Counted from the first letter of the stretch, positions 50,550 to 59,623 are shown. The stretch is 64,000 nucleotides of DNA from UBA5078 sp964538025 (GCA_964538025.1 CAZICZ010000002.1:292537-356536); one strand, 5' to 3'. Numbers and translations: made by a program. The notes: generated by a model not told the origin, from the letters alone.

Positions 50550-51848
50550 TTAGCCCTCGCGCCGTGAATCCAGGGGCGGCATCTGCTTGATGTGCAGGTC
50601 GCGCTGCGGATACGGAATGGTGATGCCGGCGGCCTTGAAGGCGCGCCAGATGGCCAGATTGATGTCGGAGCGGACGTTGGCAAACCCGTTCTCAGGATCG
50701 GCGATCCACACCCGCAGCTCCAGATTGATGCCATTGTCGCCAAACGCCATCAGGCGCGCGGCAGGCTCGGGGTCATGCAGGACACGGGGCGAGGCATAGG
50801 CACAGGCCAAAATCAGTTCGAGCGCCTTTTCCGGATCGTCGTCGTAGCTGATCTGCACGGGGAGCGTGACGCGGACATTGCGGTCCATGTAGCTCCAGTT
50901 GATCACCTCGGAGGTAATCAGGTTTTCATTCGGAATCAGGGTGTCCACGCCTTCCCGGTTGCGCACGACCACATAACGGGCATTCAGTTCGTGCACCCAG
51001 CCAAACTTGTCCCCGACCGTGATCACATCGCCGGGCTTGATGGAGCGGTCGAACACCAGAATAAAGCCGCTGATGAAATTGGAGGCAATGCGCTGCAGAC
51101 CGAAGCCAAGCCCCACCCCCAGCGCACCGCCAAAGATGGCGAGCGAACTAAGATCGATCCCCACCGCATTGAGCGCCAACAGAAAGGCCAGGGTGATGAG
51201 CAGGAAGCGGCTGAATTTGGCGATGCCCACCTGCATGCTCGGGGAGATATGGTTGGAACGCTGCAGGGAACGACTGATGGCCTCTGACAGCCAGATGGCC
51301 AAGGTGAAAGCAATGCCGACGATCATCAACAGCTTGATGACCGAGAGAACGGAGAAGCGGGTGCTGCCCAATGTCACCGCCATGCCGTCAAGCACCTCAA
51401 GGATGCGCGGCAACCAGCCTACCAGGTCCAATATCACCAGTCCCCACACCATCATGGCCAAGGCGTTTTCAGAGGATTTGAGCAAGGGATTGACGGTAAA
51501 AGCCTTGCGCAGCACATAGACGCTCAGGCGCACGATCGCCAGAGCCACCACGATAGAGATGACCATGCTCAGCAACAGCACCGGTTCCTGATACCACTCC
51601 AGCACGGCGCGCCCGCTAATCAGCACCAGCAGCATCGAGAGCGGGAACAACAGGCGCTGGGCACTACGCACGGCGAGGTGTCGCAATCGGCTGCCGGAGC
51701 TGCGGCTCTCCAGCACGGCCTGGAGGCGTCGATTGATCAGGGCAGCAATGGCCATGGCGACGAGAATCACGCCCACCTGCCACCAGAATTCGAGCGTCAT
51801 CACCTGCGCCGTGAGCGCATTAACCCGGCTGCTTATCTGTGCATTCAT
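50550..51848 (-). CDS. MscS-family mechanosensitive channel
   Basis: 432 residues. Five or so N-terminal membrane helices (about 20-200) lead to the pore helix with the Gly/Ala pattern FGGALGVGLGFGLQRIASNF, then FDRSIKPGDVITVGDKFG and the beta/alpha-beta cytoplasmic cage (VPNENLITSEVINWS-like IPNENLITSEVINWSYMDRN). This larger, KefA-like core could gate ion release during hypo-osmotic shock. Divergent from the diheme peroxidase; the palindrome between them might affect both. Confidence 0.93.
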   Translation of the reverse strand: MNAQISSRVNALTAQVMTLEFWWQVGVILVAMAIAALINRRLQAVLESRSSGSRLRHLAVRSAQRLLFPLSMLLVLISGRAVLEWYQEPVLLLSMVISIVVALAIVRLSVYVLRKAFTVNPLLKSSENALAMMVWGLVILDLVGWLPRILEVLDGMAVTLGSTRFSVLSVIKLLMIVGIAFTLAIWLSEAISRSLQRSNHISPSMQVGIAKFSRFLLITLAFLLALNAVGIDLSSLAIFGGALGVGLGFGLQRIASNFISGFILVFDRSIKPGDVITVGDKFGWVHELNARYVVVRNREGVDTLIPNENLITSEVINWSYMDRNVRVTLPVQISYDDDPEKALELILACAYASPRVLHDPEPAARLMAFGDNGINLELRVWIADPENGFANVRSDINLAIWRAFKAAGITIPYPQRDLHIKQMPPLDSRREG

Positions 51849-51945
51849 TCCCTGTGACCTTTGAGTTTGTGTGGGAGGAGCATACTGTATTCAGGCTTTC
51901 CGGCCCAGCCCGCCACGCCAGCGCCCTCTATCGAGCGACCGCTCC

Positions 51946-51964
51946 ATGCGACAACATGTCGCAT
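51946..51964. promoter_or_regulatory. 19-bp palindromic operator-like site ATGCGACA-ACA-TGTCGCAT
   Basis: A perfect 8-bp inverted repeat with a three-base centre in the gap between mscS and the peroxidase gene. It ends exactly on the first base of the -35 element (51964), so a repressor or activator bound there would contact RNA polymerase. It does not match operators I know (LexA, Fur, FNR, NsrR). The regulator is unknown. Confidence 0.65.
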
Positions 51965-51992
51965 TGGTTTCCCCCGCAGGCGACACTATTGT
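51964..51992 (+). promoter_or_regulatory. Sigma-70-like promoter for the diheme peroxidase
   Basis: TTGGTT (51964-51969) and TATTGT (51987-51992) are separated by 17 bases. Transcription would start near 52000, leaving an about 80-base leader before the ATG at 52079. Hexamers are moderate matches, which fits a regulated promoter overlapping a palindrome. Confidence 0.5.
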
Positions 51993-52078
51993 GATCTCAT
52001 GGGCGCCGGAATTTCGGAGTCGGTGTTTCACTACACGCCCCAGCCAGCGTCCACTCACACCAGCTTAAGGGGAACACC

Positions 52079-53323
52079 ATGACGCACACCCTGCCCGTCT
52101 CTCTGCTCACCGGAGCGCTCCTAGCCTGCCTGGCCCGGCCTGCGCTGACAGCCGAACCCGTGGATGCCGATTACCTCGCGTTTCTCAACGCCCGTGGAGA
52201 GGCGCCGTGGATTGCAGCAAACGCCGATCACGCCCGGGCGAACGATGCCTTCCGCCCCATTCCTGCGCTGTCCAGTTTTCCCGCGGACACCGCCAAGCGT
52301 GATCTGGGCTTTGCGCTGTTTCACGACACCTCACTTTCGCGCGATGGCAGTGTGGGGTGTAACACCTGCCATATGGGCATGATGGGCGGCATTGACGGCC
52401 TCGCCCTCGCGCGGGGAATCGACGGTGAACAGGGCTTGCGCAATACCCCGACCATTTTCAACGCGGCATTCAATTTTCGCCTATTCTGGGATGGCCGCGC
52501 CTTCGACCTCGACGAGCAGGCCCTCGGGCCGATCACCAACCCGGTGGAAATGGGGCACGATCTGGATCGGGTCGTCGCCTCGCTCAAAGCAGATGCACGC
52601 TACACCGCGCTGTTCGCTGCTGCCTACCCGGATGGGGTAACCGCCGCCAATCTTGGCAATGCCCTCGCGCAACATACCAAGGACATGACGCGCACCGACT
52701 CGGCCTTCAATACAGCCCTTGCAGGCGATATGTCCGCGCTGACCGAACAGGCACAGCGGGGCAAGGAACGCTTTACTGCCTTGGGCTGCGTCGCGTGTCA
52801 TAACGGCATCAATGTGGGCGGCAATTCCTATCAACCAGTCGCTGCGCGCTTTACCACCGCCCTGCAATACGCCCTGCCCGGCGAAGAGGGGCTGTTTGCC
52901 CGCAGCGGACGTGAACAGGACCGCCTCGTCTTCCGGGTACCCTCCCTGCACAACGTGGCCGTCACGGCGCCCTATTATCACGACGGCAGCGTGCCAAGCC
53001 TTGCCGACGCCATCCGCCGTATGGGCGCGCAGCAGGCGGGACGAACCCTCAGCGATAGCGATGTGGCCGACATCGAAGCGTTTCTCGGCAGCCTGTCCAG
53101 CGGCATGTTCGCCAGCGGGATGCCAATGATGGGCGGGGAGCATATGCAGGAGATGATGCGAAACCAGATGCCCGACCGGGCGGGGGCCCGAGGCACAATG
53201 CCGGGCGGCTCCCCTGCCGACCATCAACAGCACATGCAACACATGCAACACATGGAACAGGGGAACATGCCGGCGATGCCCGGCGTCAGCACCGATAGCG
53301 TTCAGCACGATCACACGCATTAA
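52079..53323 (+). CDS. Diheme cytochrome c peroxidase-like protein with Met/His-rich tail
   Basis: 414 residues with a signal peptide (LPVSLLTGALLACLARPAL). Two c-type hemes are predicted: CNTCH at 94-98 and CVACH at 237-241, in the MauG/CcpA fold with FWDGRAFDLDEQALGPITNP and the GSVPSLADAIRRM segment. The C-terminal tail (about 340-414) is exceptional: many Met and His residues in GMPMMGGEHMQEMM-like and QHMQHMQHM repeats, resembling periplasmic copper-binding sequences. Heme attachment would depend on the Ccm system encoded at 35-43 kb. A homologue of the unknown secreted protein follows. Substrate (peroxide or other) unproven. Confidence 0.92.
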   Translation: MTHTLPVSLLTGALLACLARPALTAEPVDADYLAFLNARGEAPWIAANADHARANDAFRPIPALSSFPADTAKRDLGFALFHDTSLSRDGSVGCNTCHMGMMGGIDGLALARGIDGEQGLRNTPTIFNAAFNFRLFWDGRAFDLDEQALGPITNPVEMGHDLDRVVASLKADARYTALFAAAYPDGVTAANLGNALAQHTKDMTRTDSAFNTALAGDMSALTEQAQRGKERFTALGCVACHNGINVGGNSYQPVAARFTTALQYALPGEEGLFARSGREQDRLVFRVPSLHNVAVTAPYYHDGSVPSLADAIRRMGAQQAGRTLSDSDVADIEAFLGSLSSGMFASGMPMMGGEHMQEMMRNQMPDRAGARGTMPGGSPADHQQHMQHMQHMEQGNMPAMPGVSTDSVQHDHTH

Positions 53324-53337
53324 GGGAGAACCGCACC

Positions 53338-54057
53338 ATGACTCGTCGACCAACACCTCTGTCCCGTTCTCGCGCCACCGTTGCCGCCCTGTTTTTGACA
53401 CTTGGCGTGATGTCCCCTCTTGCTCTCGCACAGGGAGGCAGCGCACACGATCAGGCCTATCGCGACGCGCTTAGCATTGTTGAGCAGGCGCAGCCGCGCC
53501 TCGAGCAGGCCATGAGCGCGGTGCAAAGTGGCCAGGTAGCCCATTACGACTTCCTGCAGGCGGAGCACATCGAGCTGATCCGCCACGCCCGCGCTTTGGC
53601 CTACCCGCCGGCGACACTGCCCGACCAGACGCGCCAGCCATTGGTGCAGGAGGCGGCCGCCTTGCTGGACGCCGCCACGGCACTGGAATGGGTCTTCTCG
53701 GATTTCCTGCGCGCGGTCGCTCAGATCCGCAGTGCCACGAGCAACACTGTGGATATCGCGGATCAGGCGCTGCCTGCTGCCGATCCGGGTGTCGCGCCTT
53801 TGTGGCAGGCACTCCGGTCCGAGACCGAACAGTTCTCCCGCGCGCTGCTGTCACCGTCGCTCACCTCACTCGATGCGGCCTTTGCGGCACTGTTGGCCCA
53901 GCCGATTCCGGAGCAGACGCAGCGTGAACTTCGCTTTCAACAGGAACAGCTGCACGCCGCTGTCCCCCTGCTGCAGCAGACGCGCGACGCCGTGAACAGC
54001 GCCCCGGTGCAATCCCATGCACACGCCATGGTGGCGCTGTACACGTCGGCCCGCTGA
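53338..54057 (+). CDS. Unknown secreted helical protein next to the peroxidase
   Basis: 239 residues; not recognised. A signal peptide (RATVAALFLTLGVMSPLALA) predicts periplasmic export. The rest is Ala/Leu/Gln-rich and predicted all-helical, with no cysteine after the signal, no CxxCH, and His in VAHYDFLQAEHIELIRHARA. The ATG starts 14 bases after the peroxidase stop with a GGGAGAA site, so the two genes form a unit. The helical pattern recalls cytochrome c'-like bundles without heme sites. It might be a partner or maturation factor of the peroxidase. Confidence 0.7.
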   Translation: MTRRPTPLSRSRATVAALFLTLGVMSPLALAQGGSAHDQAYRDALSIVEQAQPRLEQAMSAVQSGQVAHYDFLQAEHIELIRHARALAYPPATLPDQTRQPLVQEAAALLDAATALEWVFSDFLRAVAQIRSATSNTVDIADQALPAADPGVAPLWQALRSETEQFSRALLSPSLTSLDAAFAALLAQPIPEQTQRELRFQQEQLHAAVPLLQQTRDAVNSAPVQSHAHAMVALYTSAR

Positions 54058-54131
54058 GACGTTCCGGTTCAGCCTGCGCGGAGAGCCATGCTAGAATCCG
54101 CGCAGGTTTTTTTCCCGGAGCCCGACCCTTT

Positions 54132-54845
54132 GTGAATGCCACGTTGATCCCTGCGATAGATGCCCTTTTGCCACAAACGCAATGTGGTAAATGCGGCCAT
54201 GAGGGCTGTCTCCCCTACGCCCGGGAAATCAGCCATGGCGGTGCCATCAACAAATGTCCTCCGGGTGGCAGTCACACCATTGCCGCCCTGGCATCCCTTT
54301 TGGGTCGCGACATCATCCCGCTGGACCCGACACATGGCAGCGAAACAGGGCGACTTGTCGCCTTCATTCGCGAGGCCGAATGCATCGGGTGTACCAAGTG
54401 CATTCAGGCCTGCCCGGTCGACGCCATTCTCGGCGCCTCCAAGCGGATGCACACCGTGATCGCGGCAGAGTGCACCGGCTGCGATCTGTGTGTCGCGCCC
54501 TGCCCGGTGGACTGCATCGACATGTTGCCGGTGCCTGCCGACGTGCTGGCGCGCGAGACCGATGAGGATCGGCGATCGCTGAGCCAGCAGTGGCGCCGCC
54601 GCTTCGAGGCCCGCAATGTCCGACTCGAAAAGCACCGCTCCGCCCTGCTGGCCCGACGCGCCCTCGCCGCCGAAACCGCACGTCGCCTCCTGAAGGCAGA
54701 GCCGAGCGCGCCCGTGGAAGTGGGCATCTGGACGCCGCCTCCCCCCATGCAGGTAATCAGCACCGAACAGGCCAAATCGGATATCGCCGCTGCGGTCGCC
54801 CGCGCCAAGGCACGCAAGCTTGCCGCACAGCAGCAGAATCAGTAG
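54132..54845 (+). CDS. rnfB: Orphan soluble RnfB-like ferredoxin
   Basis: 237 residues from a GTG start. Residues 15-45 hold the CGKCGHEGC-x15-C cluster motif of RnfB, followed by two 4Fe-4S ferredoxin motifs (ECIGCTKCIQACPVDAI and ECTGCDLCVAPCPVDC). The N-terminal membrane helix of true RnfB/RsxB is absent, so the product should be soluble. The C-terminal 100 residues are Arg/Ala-rich and helical. No other rnf gene occurs nearby; nth follows eight bases later. Probably an electron carrier, perhaps serving Fe-S enzymes. Confidence 0.88.
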   Translation: MNATLIPAIDALLPQTQCGKCGHEGCLPYAREISHGGAINKCPPGGSHTIAALASLLGRDIIPLDPTHGSETGRLVAFIREAECIGCTKCIQACPVDAILGASKRMHTVIAAECTGCDLCVAPCPVDCIDMLPVPADVLARETDEDRRSLSQQWRRRFEARNVRLEKHRSALLARRALAAETARRLLKAEPSAPVEVGIWTPPPPMQVISTEQAKSDIAAAVARAKARKLAAQQQNQ

Positions 54846-54852
54846 GCGAAAC

Positions 54853-55488
54853 ATGAACAAGCGAAGCCGCGAGGAAATGTTCCGCCGTCTGAAGGCCGAA
54901 AACCCAGCGCCTCGCACGGAACTGGAATACCACTCGACGTTCGAGCTGCTGATTGCGGTGATCCTCTCCGCACAAGCGACCGATGTGAGTGTGAACAAGG
55001 CGACCCGGCCCCTCTTTGCGATAGCCAATACACCGGCGGCCCTGTTGGCGCTGGGGGTAGACGGGCTGAAGGGCTATATCAAAACCATCGGCCTGTTCAA
55101 TACCAAAGCGGAGAATGTCATCAAGACCTGCGCGGCGCTGCTTGAACATCACGGCGGCGAAGTGCCCCGCGAACGTGCGGCGCTGGAAGCATTGCCGGGC
55201 GTCGGACGCAAAACGGCCAATGTCGTGCTGAACACGGCCTTCCGGGAAGTGGCGATGGCGGTAGACACCCACATCTTCCGTGTCTCGAACCGCACGGGAC
55301 TGGCGCCGGGAAAAAACGTGCTCGAGGTGGAAAAGAAGTTGCTTACCCACGTGCCCGCACCCTACCTGCTGGATGCCCATCATTGGCTTATCCTGCATGG
55401 GCGTTATACCTGCGTGGCCCGCAAACCCAAGTGTGGGTCCTGTCTCATTGAAGACCTGTGCGATTACAAAAACAAAACGCTCGATTGA
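54853..55488 (+). CDS. nth: Endonuclease III
   Basis: 211-residue DNA glycosylase/AP lyase removing oxidised pyrimidines. The HhH motif with catalytic Lys is ALPGVGRKTANVVL, the catalytic Asp lies in VDTHIFRVSNR, and the C-terminal 4Fe-4S cluster is C-x6-C-x2-C-x5-C in CVARKPKCGSCLIEDLC. ATG at 54853, seven bases past the rnfB stop. In Pseudomonas and enterics nth follows the rnf operon; here only rnfB remains. Confidence 0.98.
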   Translation: MNKRSREEMFRRLKAENPAPRTELEYHSTFELLIAVILSAQATDVSVNKATRPLFAIANTPAALLALGVDGLKGYIKTIGLFNTKAENVIKTCAALLEHHGGEVPRERAALEALPGVGRKTANVVLNTAFREVAMAVDTHIFRVSNRTGLAPGKNVLEVEKKLLTHVPAPYLLDAHHWLILHGRYTCVARKPKCGSCLIEDLCDYKNKTLD

Positions 55489-55510
55489 GCCTTATAAGAA
55501 TCCCCCCCCC

Positions 55511-55544
55511 AAAAAAAACGCCCGGTGATTTCGCACCGGGCGTT
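55511..55544 (-). terminator. Rho-independent terminator after argG, with poly-C/poly-A run
   Basis: On the minus strand CGCCCGGTG/CACCGGGCG forms a 9-bp stem (plus two A-T pairs) with loop CGAAAT, followed by eight T and then nine G. It ends argG transcription 21 bases past the stop. The plus strand reads C9 A8 immediately before the hairpin, a homopolymer pair prone to slippage in sequencing and replication. Confidence 0.9.
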
Positions 55545-55564
55545 CCGATATCACAAGGTCCTGC

Positions 55565-56782
55565 TTACTTGAACTTGCGACCCTTGCCGGCGGCAATACG
55601 CATGCGCAGCGCATTCAGCTTGATGAAGCCTGCTGCATCGGCCTGATTATAGGCTCCGGCGTCATCTTCGAACGTCGCAATTTTCATGTCGAACAGGGAA
55701 TCTGCCGATTCACGTCCCGCCAGAACCACATTGCCCTTGTACAATTTCAGGCGCACTTTGCCGTTGACGTAGAGCTGCGAATAATCAATCAGCTGTTGCA
55801 GTGCGAGTCGCTCGGGCGACCACCAGTAGCCGTTGTAAATCAGCGACGCGTAGCGCGGCATCAGCTCGTCCTTCAGGTGGGCGAGTTCGCGGTCCAGCGT
55901 CAGCGATTCGATGGCGCGATGCGCTTTCAGCATCACGGTGCCCCCGGGGGTTTCGTAGCAGCCGCGGGACTTCATGCCAACATAGCGGTTCTCGACAATA
56001 TCGGAACGACCGATACCGTTTTCGCCGGCAATTTTATTCAGCGTGGCAAGCACAGTGGCCGGAGACATTTTTTCGCCGTTGATGGCGACGATATCACCCT
56101 TCACATATTCCAGCTCAATGTAGGTCGGAACATCCGGTGCATTCTCGGGCGACACCGTCCACAACCACATGTCCTCTTCCGGCTCGGAGCCCGGGTTCTC
56201 CAGCAAGTCACCTTCGTAGGAAATGTGCAGCAGGTTGGCATCCATGGAATAGGGAGACTTGGTGCCGCGCTTTTTCTCCACGGCAATATTGTGTGTCTCG
56301 CAATAGGCCATCAATTTGTCGCGGGAGGTCAGGTCCCATTCACGCCAGGGCGCAATCACCTTCACGCCGGGTTTCAACGCATAGGCGCCCAGTTCGAAAC
56401 GCACCTGGTCGTTGCCCTTGCCGGTGGCTCCATGGGAGATAGCATCGGCGCCGGTGGCATCGGCAATCTCAACCAGTCGCTTGGCGATCAGCGGACGGGC
56501 GATGGACGTGCCCAGCAGGTATTCGCCTTCGTACAGAGTATTGGCGCGGAACATGGGGTAAACGAAATCGCGCACGAACTCTTCGCGCAGGTCTTCGATG
56601 AAGATTTCCTTGATGCCCATGGCCTGTGCCTTGGCCCGTGCCGGCTCCACCTCACCGCCCTGTCCCAGGTCGGCCGTAAAGGTCACCACTTCACACTGGT
56701 AGGTTTCACTCAGCCACTTGGCGATGACCGAGGTGTCCAGTCCGCCGGAATACGCCAGCACGACTTTTTTGATGCCAGACAT
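55565..56782 (-). CDS. argG: Argininosuccinate synthase
   Basis: ATP-dependent ligation of citrulline and aspartate, penultimate arginine step. 405 residues. P-loop LAYSGGLDTSVIAKWL near residue 10, AISHGATGKGNDQVRFE (citrulline-binding), and GRSDIVENRYVGMKSRG. The start is MSGIKK at 56782; the ATG at 56785 is only three bases from the AAGGAG, so the second is preferred. argF is at 60393-61292; argH is not in the window. Gene order argG-motY-pyrC matches Pseudomonas. Confidence 0.97.
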   Translation of the reverse strand: MSGIKKVVLAYSGGLDTSVIAKWLSETYQCEVVTFTADLGQGGEVEPARAKAQAMGIKEIFIEDLREEFVRDFVYPMFRANTLYEGEYLLGTSIARPLIAKRLVEIADATGADAISHGATGKGNDQVRFELGAYALKPGVKVIAPWREWDLTSRDKLMAYCETHNIAVEKKRGTKSPYSMDANLLHISYEGDLLENPGSEPEEDMWLWTVSPENAPDVPTYIELEYVKGDIVAINGEKMSPATVLATLNKIAGENGIGRSDIVENRYVGMKSRGCYETPGGTVMLKAHRAIESLTLDRELAHLKDELMPRYASLIYNGYWWSPERLALQQLIDYSQLYVNGKVRLKLYKGNVVLAGRESADSLFDMKIATFEDDAGAYNQADAAGFIKLNALRMRIAAGKGRKFK

Positions 56783-56904
56783 CATTGTCTCCTTGCACGT
56801 TATGCACGGGTAAAAGGGAAGAAAAAAGAGCGGGCATTGTACAGGGATCGCCGGGGAAATTCGACGGGCGTGGCAGAGAGAGTCGGACGTGTGCGGGGAG
56901 CGTC

Positions 56905-57783
56905 CTAGCGGCGACGCAGAAGCAGGGTCACGCGGCGGTTGCGATCGCGATCTTCGGCCGTGGGCTCGTTGCGCACGATCAGATATTCCTCGGTTTCGCC
57001 GAAGTAACGGGTTTCCAGTGCCTCTTCTGGAATGCCATTGGCCACCAGATACTCATGCACGGTGAACGCCCGCAAGCGCGAGTTTTCGAGGTTGTCGCGG
57101 CTGGTCCCGGCGGTGTCGGTGAAGCCGTTGATCTGCACGGAATAAACACTCGGGTCTGCCTTCATGTAGAGAATGATGTTGTCCAGCACCTCACGGCCGG
57201 CCTGGTCCAACTCCATCTGCCCCGCCTTCCAGAACACCGTGGAGCGCTCAATCTGACCGAAATTCACGGGCAGAAGATTTTTCACACATTCCTGATAGCC
57301 CTTGTAGGCAATCTGAAAATTGACGGGCGATACGGCCACTTGCACCGAGTCCTGCTCGTTGTACCAGGTGCGGCGCGTCAGGGTCGGCATCATGCCCTTG
57401 AACAGTTCTGCCAGCACAAGACGGGTGGTTGTTTCATCCAGAACCACCGGGCGTGTGCTGCGCGAGACATCCACGTAGCCCAGATCCTGCTGCCTTAGTT
57501 CATGCCGCCACACCGGCGGCGAGGACGTCAGCAGGGCTCGCCCCTCCGCCATATCACTCTCCAGCGCGTGCAGGAAAAACAACAGGGGTTCCCCGGCCTG
57601 ACGATAGAACACGGCCTCGCCAAACTGCGGAATGCCATGGGTCATGGTGCAGGAAAACACAGAGCTTTCGACTTGCCACTGGGAGGTATCAAATTCGGCG
57701 AAATAGGCAAGATTGCCCGGCTGCACACTGGGTGCAGAGAGCAAACTCATCAAAGATAAGGTAAACTTCAGGCTGTTTTTCAT
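56905..57783 (-). CDS. motY: Flagellar motor T-ring protein MotY
   Basis: 292 residues with a signal peptide (MKNSLKFTLSLMSLLSAPSV). The N-terminal beta-rich domain (about 25-160) matches MotY, which docks on the basal body, and the C-terminal OmpA-like domain (about 165-292; QINGFTDTAGTSRDNLENSR, RDRNRRVTLLLRR) binds peptidoglycan. MotY with MotX forms the T ring that anchors stators of polar flagella. Its position between argG and pyrC matches Pseudomonas. The ATG at 57783 is chosen for its signal peptide; upstream GTG/TTG are unsupported. Confidence 0.9.
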   Translation of the reverse strand: MKNSLKFTLSLMSLLSAPSVQPGNLAYFAEFDTSQWQVESSVFSCTMTHGIPQFGEAVFYRQAGEPLLFFLHALESDMAEGRALLTSSPPVWRHELRQQDLGYVDVSRSTRPVVLDETTTRLVLAELFKGMMPTLTRRTWYNEQDSVQVAVSPVNFQIAYKGYQECVKNLLPVNFGQIERSTVFWKAGQMELDQAGREVLDNIILYMKADPSVYSVQINGFTDTAGTSRDNLENSRLRAFTVHEYLVANGIPEEALETRYFGETEEYLIVRNEPTAEDRDRNRRVTLLLRRR

Positions 57784-57938
57784 TCGCCGCATCTGGTCAT
57801 GTGGGTTTGCTGTAGCGGGACTCACCAACGTCAGTGCCCACTTTAAACAGTGCCTCAGTAGACAAGCATCGGCCGACCCGCTGATAACTTTACCCCGGCA
57901 AGACAGTTATTTTTGCATTCCAAGGTAGTGAGTCCCGC

Positions 57939-58982
57939 ATGAAACAGATCACCCTGCTCCAACCCGATGACTGGCACGTGCACCTGCGCGATGGTGAGGC
58001 CCTGCAACACACAGTCGCGGCCACAGCGCGTTATTTTGGCCGCGCCATCGTCATGCCGAATCTTAAACCTCCGGTGACCGACACGGCCAGCGCACGGGCC
58101 TACCGCGAGCGCATTCGGGCGGCCATTCCCGAGGGGCTCGACTTTGATCCCTTGATGACGCTCTACCTCACCGATACCACCACGGTGGAGGAAATCGGCA
58201 AGGCACGCCAGAGCGGCTTCGTCCACGCACTGAAATATTATCCGGCAGGCGCAACTACCAATTCCGATAACGGTGTCACGCATATCGACAAGGTCAGCCC
58301 GGTCCTTGAGGCGATGGCGGAACACGGCATGCCACTGCTGATCCACGGCGAAGTGACCGACGCGGCCATCGACATTTTCGATCGTGAAAAAGTCTTTATC
58401 GACCGCACGCTGGTCCCCTTGACCCAGCGCTTCCCTACCCTGCGCATCGTGCTTGAGCACATCACGACTCGCCATGCAGTGGAATTTGTCCGCAGCTGCG
58501 CGCGCAATGTCGGCGCAACTATCACGGCGCATCACCTGCTCTACAACCGCACCGACATGCTGGCAGGCGGCATTCGCCCCCATCTGTATTGCCTGCCGGT
58601 GCTCAAGAGAGACGTTCATCAGCAGGCGCTGGTGGAAGCGGCGACGAGCGGCGACCCCCGGTTTTTCCTCGGCACCGATTCGGCCCCTCATGTGCGCCAC
58701 CTCAAGGAACATGCCTGTGGCTGCGCGGGCAGCTATACGGCCTATGCGGCGCTGGAGCTGTACGCCGAGGTCTTTGAGCGCGCCGGCGCGCTGGACAAAC
58801 TGGAGGGCTTTGCCAGCCACTTTGGGCCCGACTTTTATCGCCTGCCGCGCAATCAACGCCGCGTCCGGCTCGAGAAATCCGCGTGGACCGTGCCTCAGGA
58901 ATACGCCTTTGGCAGCGAGCGCGTTGTGCCGTTGCGTGCGGGAGAATCGATGCTCTGGCGCGTCGCGGAGATCAGCGCATGA
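57939..58982 (+). CDS. pyrC: Dihydroorotase
   Basis: 347-residue class II dihydroorotase of de novo pyrimidine synthesis. Metal ligands: HVHLRD at about 10-15, carbamylated Lys in HALKYYPAGATTNSDNGV (about 98), HGEVTD and the Asp in LGTDSAPH. Divergent from motY with a 155-base gap. The stop overlaps the rnt ATG (ATGA), so the two are translationally coupled. pyrF is at 9.7 kb. Confidence 0.98.
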   Translation: MKQITLLQPDDWHVHLRDGEALQHTVAATARYFGRAIVMPNLKPPVTDTASARAYRERIRAAIPEGLDFDPLMTLYLTDTTTVEEIGKARQSGFVHALKYYPAGATTNSDNGVTHIDKVSPVLEAMAEHGMPLLIHGEVTDAAIDIFDREKVFIDRTLVPLTQRFPTLRIVLEHITTRHAVEFVRSCARNVGATITAHHLLYNRTDMLAGGIRPHLYCLPVLKRDVHQQALVEAATSGDPRFFLGTDSAPHVRHLKEHACGCAGSYTAYAALELYAEVFERAGALDKLEGFASHFGPDFYRLPRNQRRVRLEKSAWTVPQEYAFGSERVVPLRAGESMLWRVAEISA

Positions 58983-59623
58983 ACCTGCAGGGACAAAACG
59001 AAGAAATTGGCGACTCCCCCATGGCGCAGCGCTTCCGGGGCTACCTCCCGGTCGTTGTCGATATCGAATGCGGGGGGTTCAATGCCAAGACGGACGCCAT
59101 TCTGGAGATAGCAGCCGTTATTCTAGGCTTTGATGAGAAGGGCATGCTGGGAGTCGAACAGACGTATTTCCAGCGCGTCATTCCTTTTCCCGGCGCCAAC
59201 ATTGAAGAAGCGGCACTGAAATTCACGGGCATCGACCCCTTTCACCCCCTGCGTATCGCCAAGGGAGAAAAAGAGGTGTTCGACGAGATGTTTCGCATGA
59301 TCCGGACCGCAATCAAGGCCGCATCCTGCAAACGGGCCATCCTGGTGGCGCATAACGCGCACTTCGACCACGGCTTCATCAACGCCGCGACAGCGCGGCA
59401 TGATCTAAAGCGCAATCCGTTTCACCCCTTCTCCAGTTTCGACACGGCGACGTTGAGCGGGCTTGCGTATGGCCAGACGGTGCTGGCGCGCGCCTGCGAG
59501 GCGGCCGCCATCGAGTTCAGCAACACGGAAGCCCATTCGGCCAAATACGATGCCGCCAAAACAGCACAACTGTTTTGCGGCATTGTGAACAAATGGAAAG
59601 CGCTGGGGGGGTGGCCTCTCTAG
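58979..59623 (+). CDS. rnt: Ribonuclease T
   Basis: 214-residue DEDDh 3'-5' exoribonuclease that trims tRNA and 5S/23S rRNA ends. Exo I is VVVDIECGGFNAK with the Asp-x-Glu pair, Exo II lies in AHNAHFDHGFI, Exo III contains HSAKYDAAKTAQLF. The ATG at 58979 overlaps the pyrC stop; a later ATG (MAQRFRGYLP) could also serve. Conserved neighbourhood pyrC-rnt-grxD as in Pseudomonas. Confidence 0.97.
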   Translation: MNLQGQNEEIGDSPMAQRFRGYLPVVVDIECGGFNAKTDAILEIAAVILGFDEKGMLGVEQTYFQRVIPFPGANIEEAALKFTGIDPFHPLRIAKGEKEVFDEMFRMIRTAIKAASCKRAILVAHNAHFDHGFINAATARHDLKRNPFHPFSSFDTATLSGLAYGQTVLARACEAAAIEFSNTEAHSAKYDAAKTAQLFCGIVNKWKALGGWPL

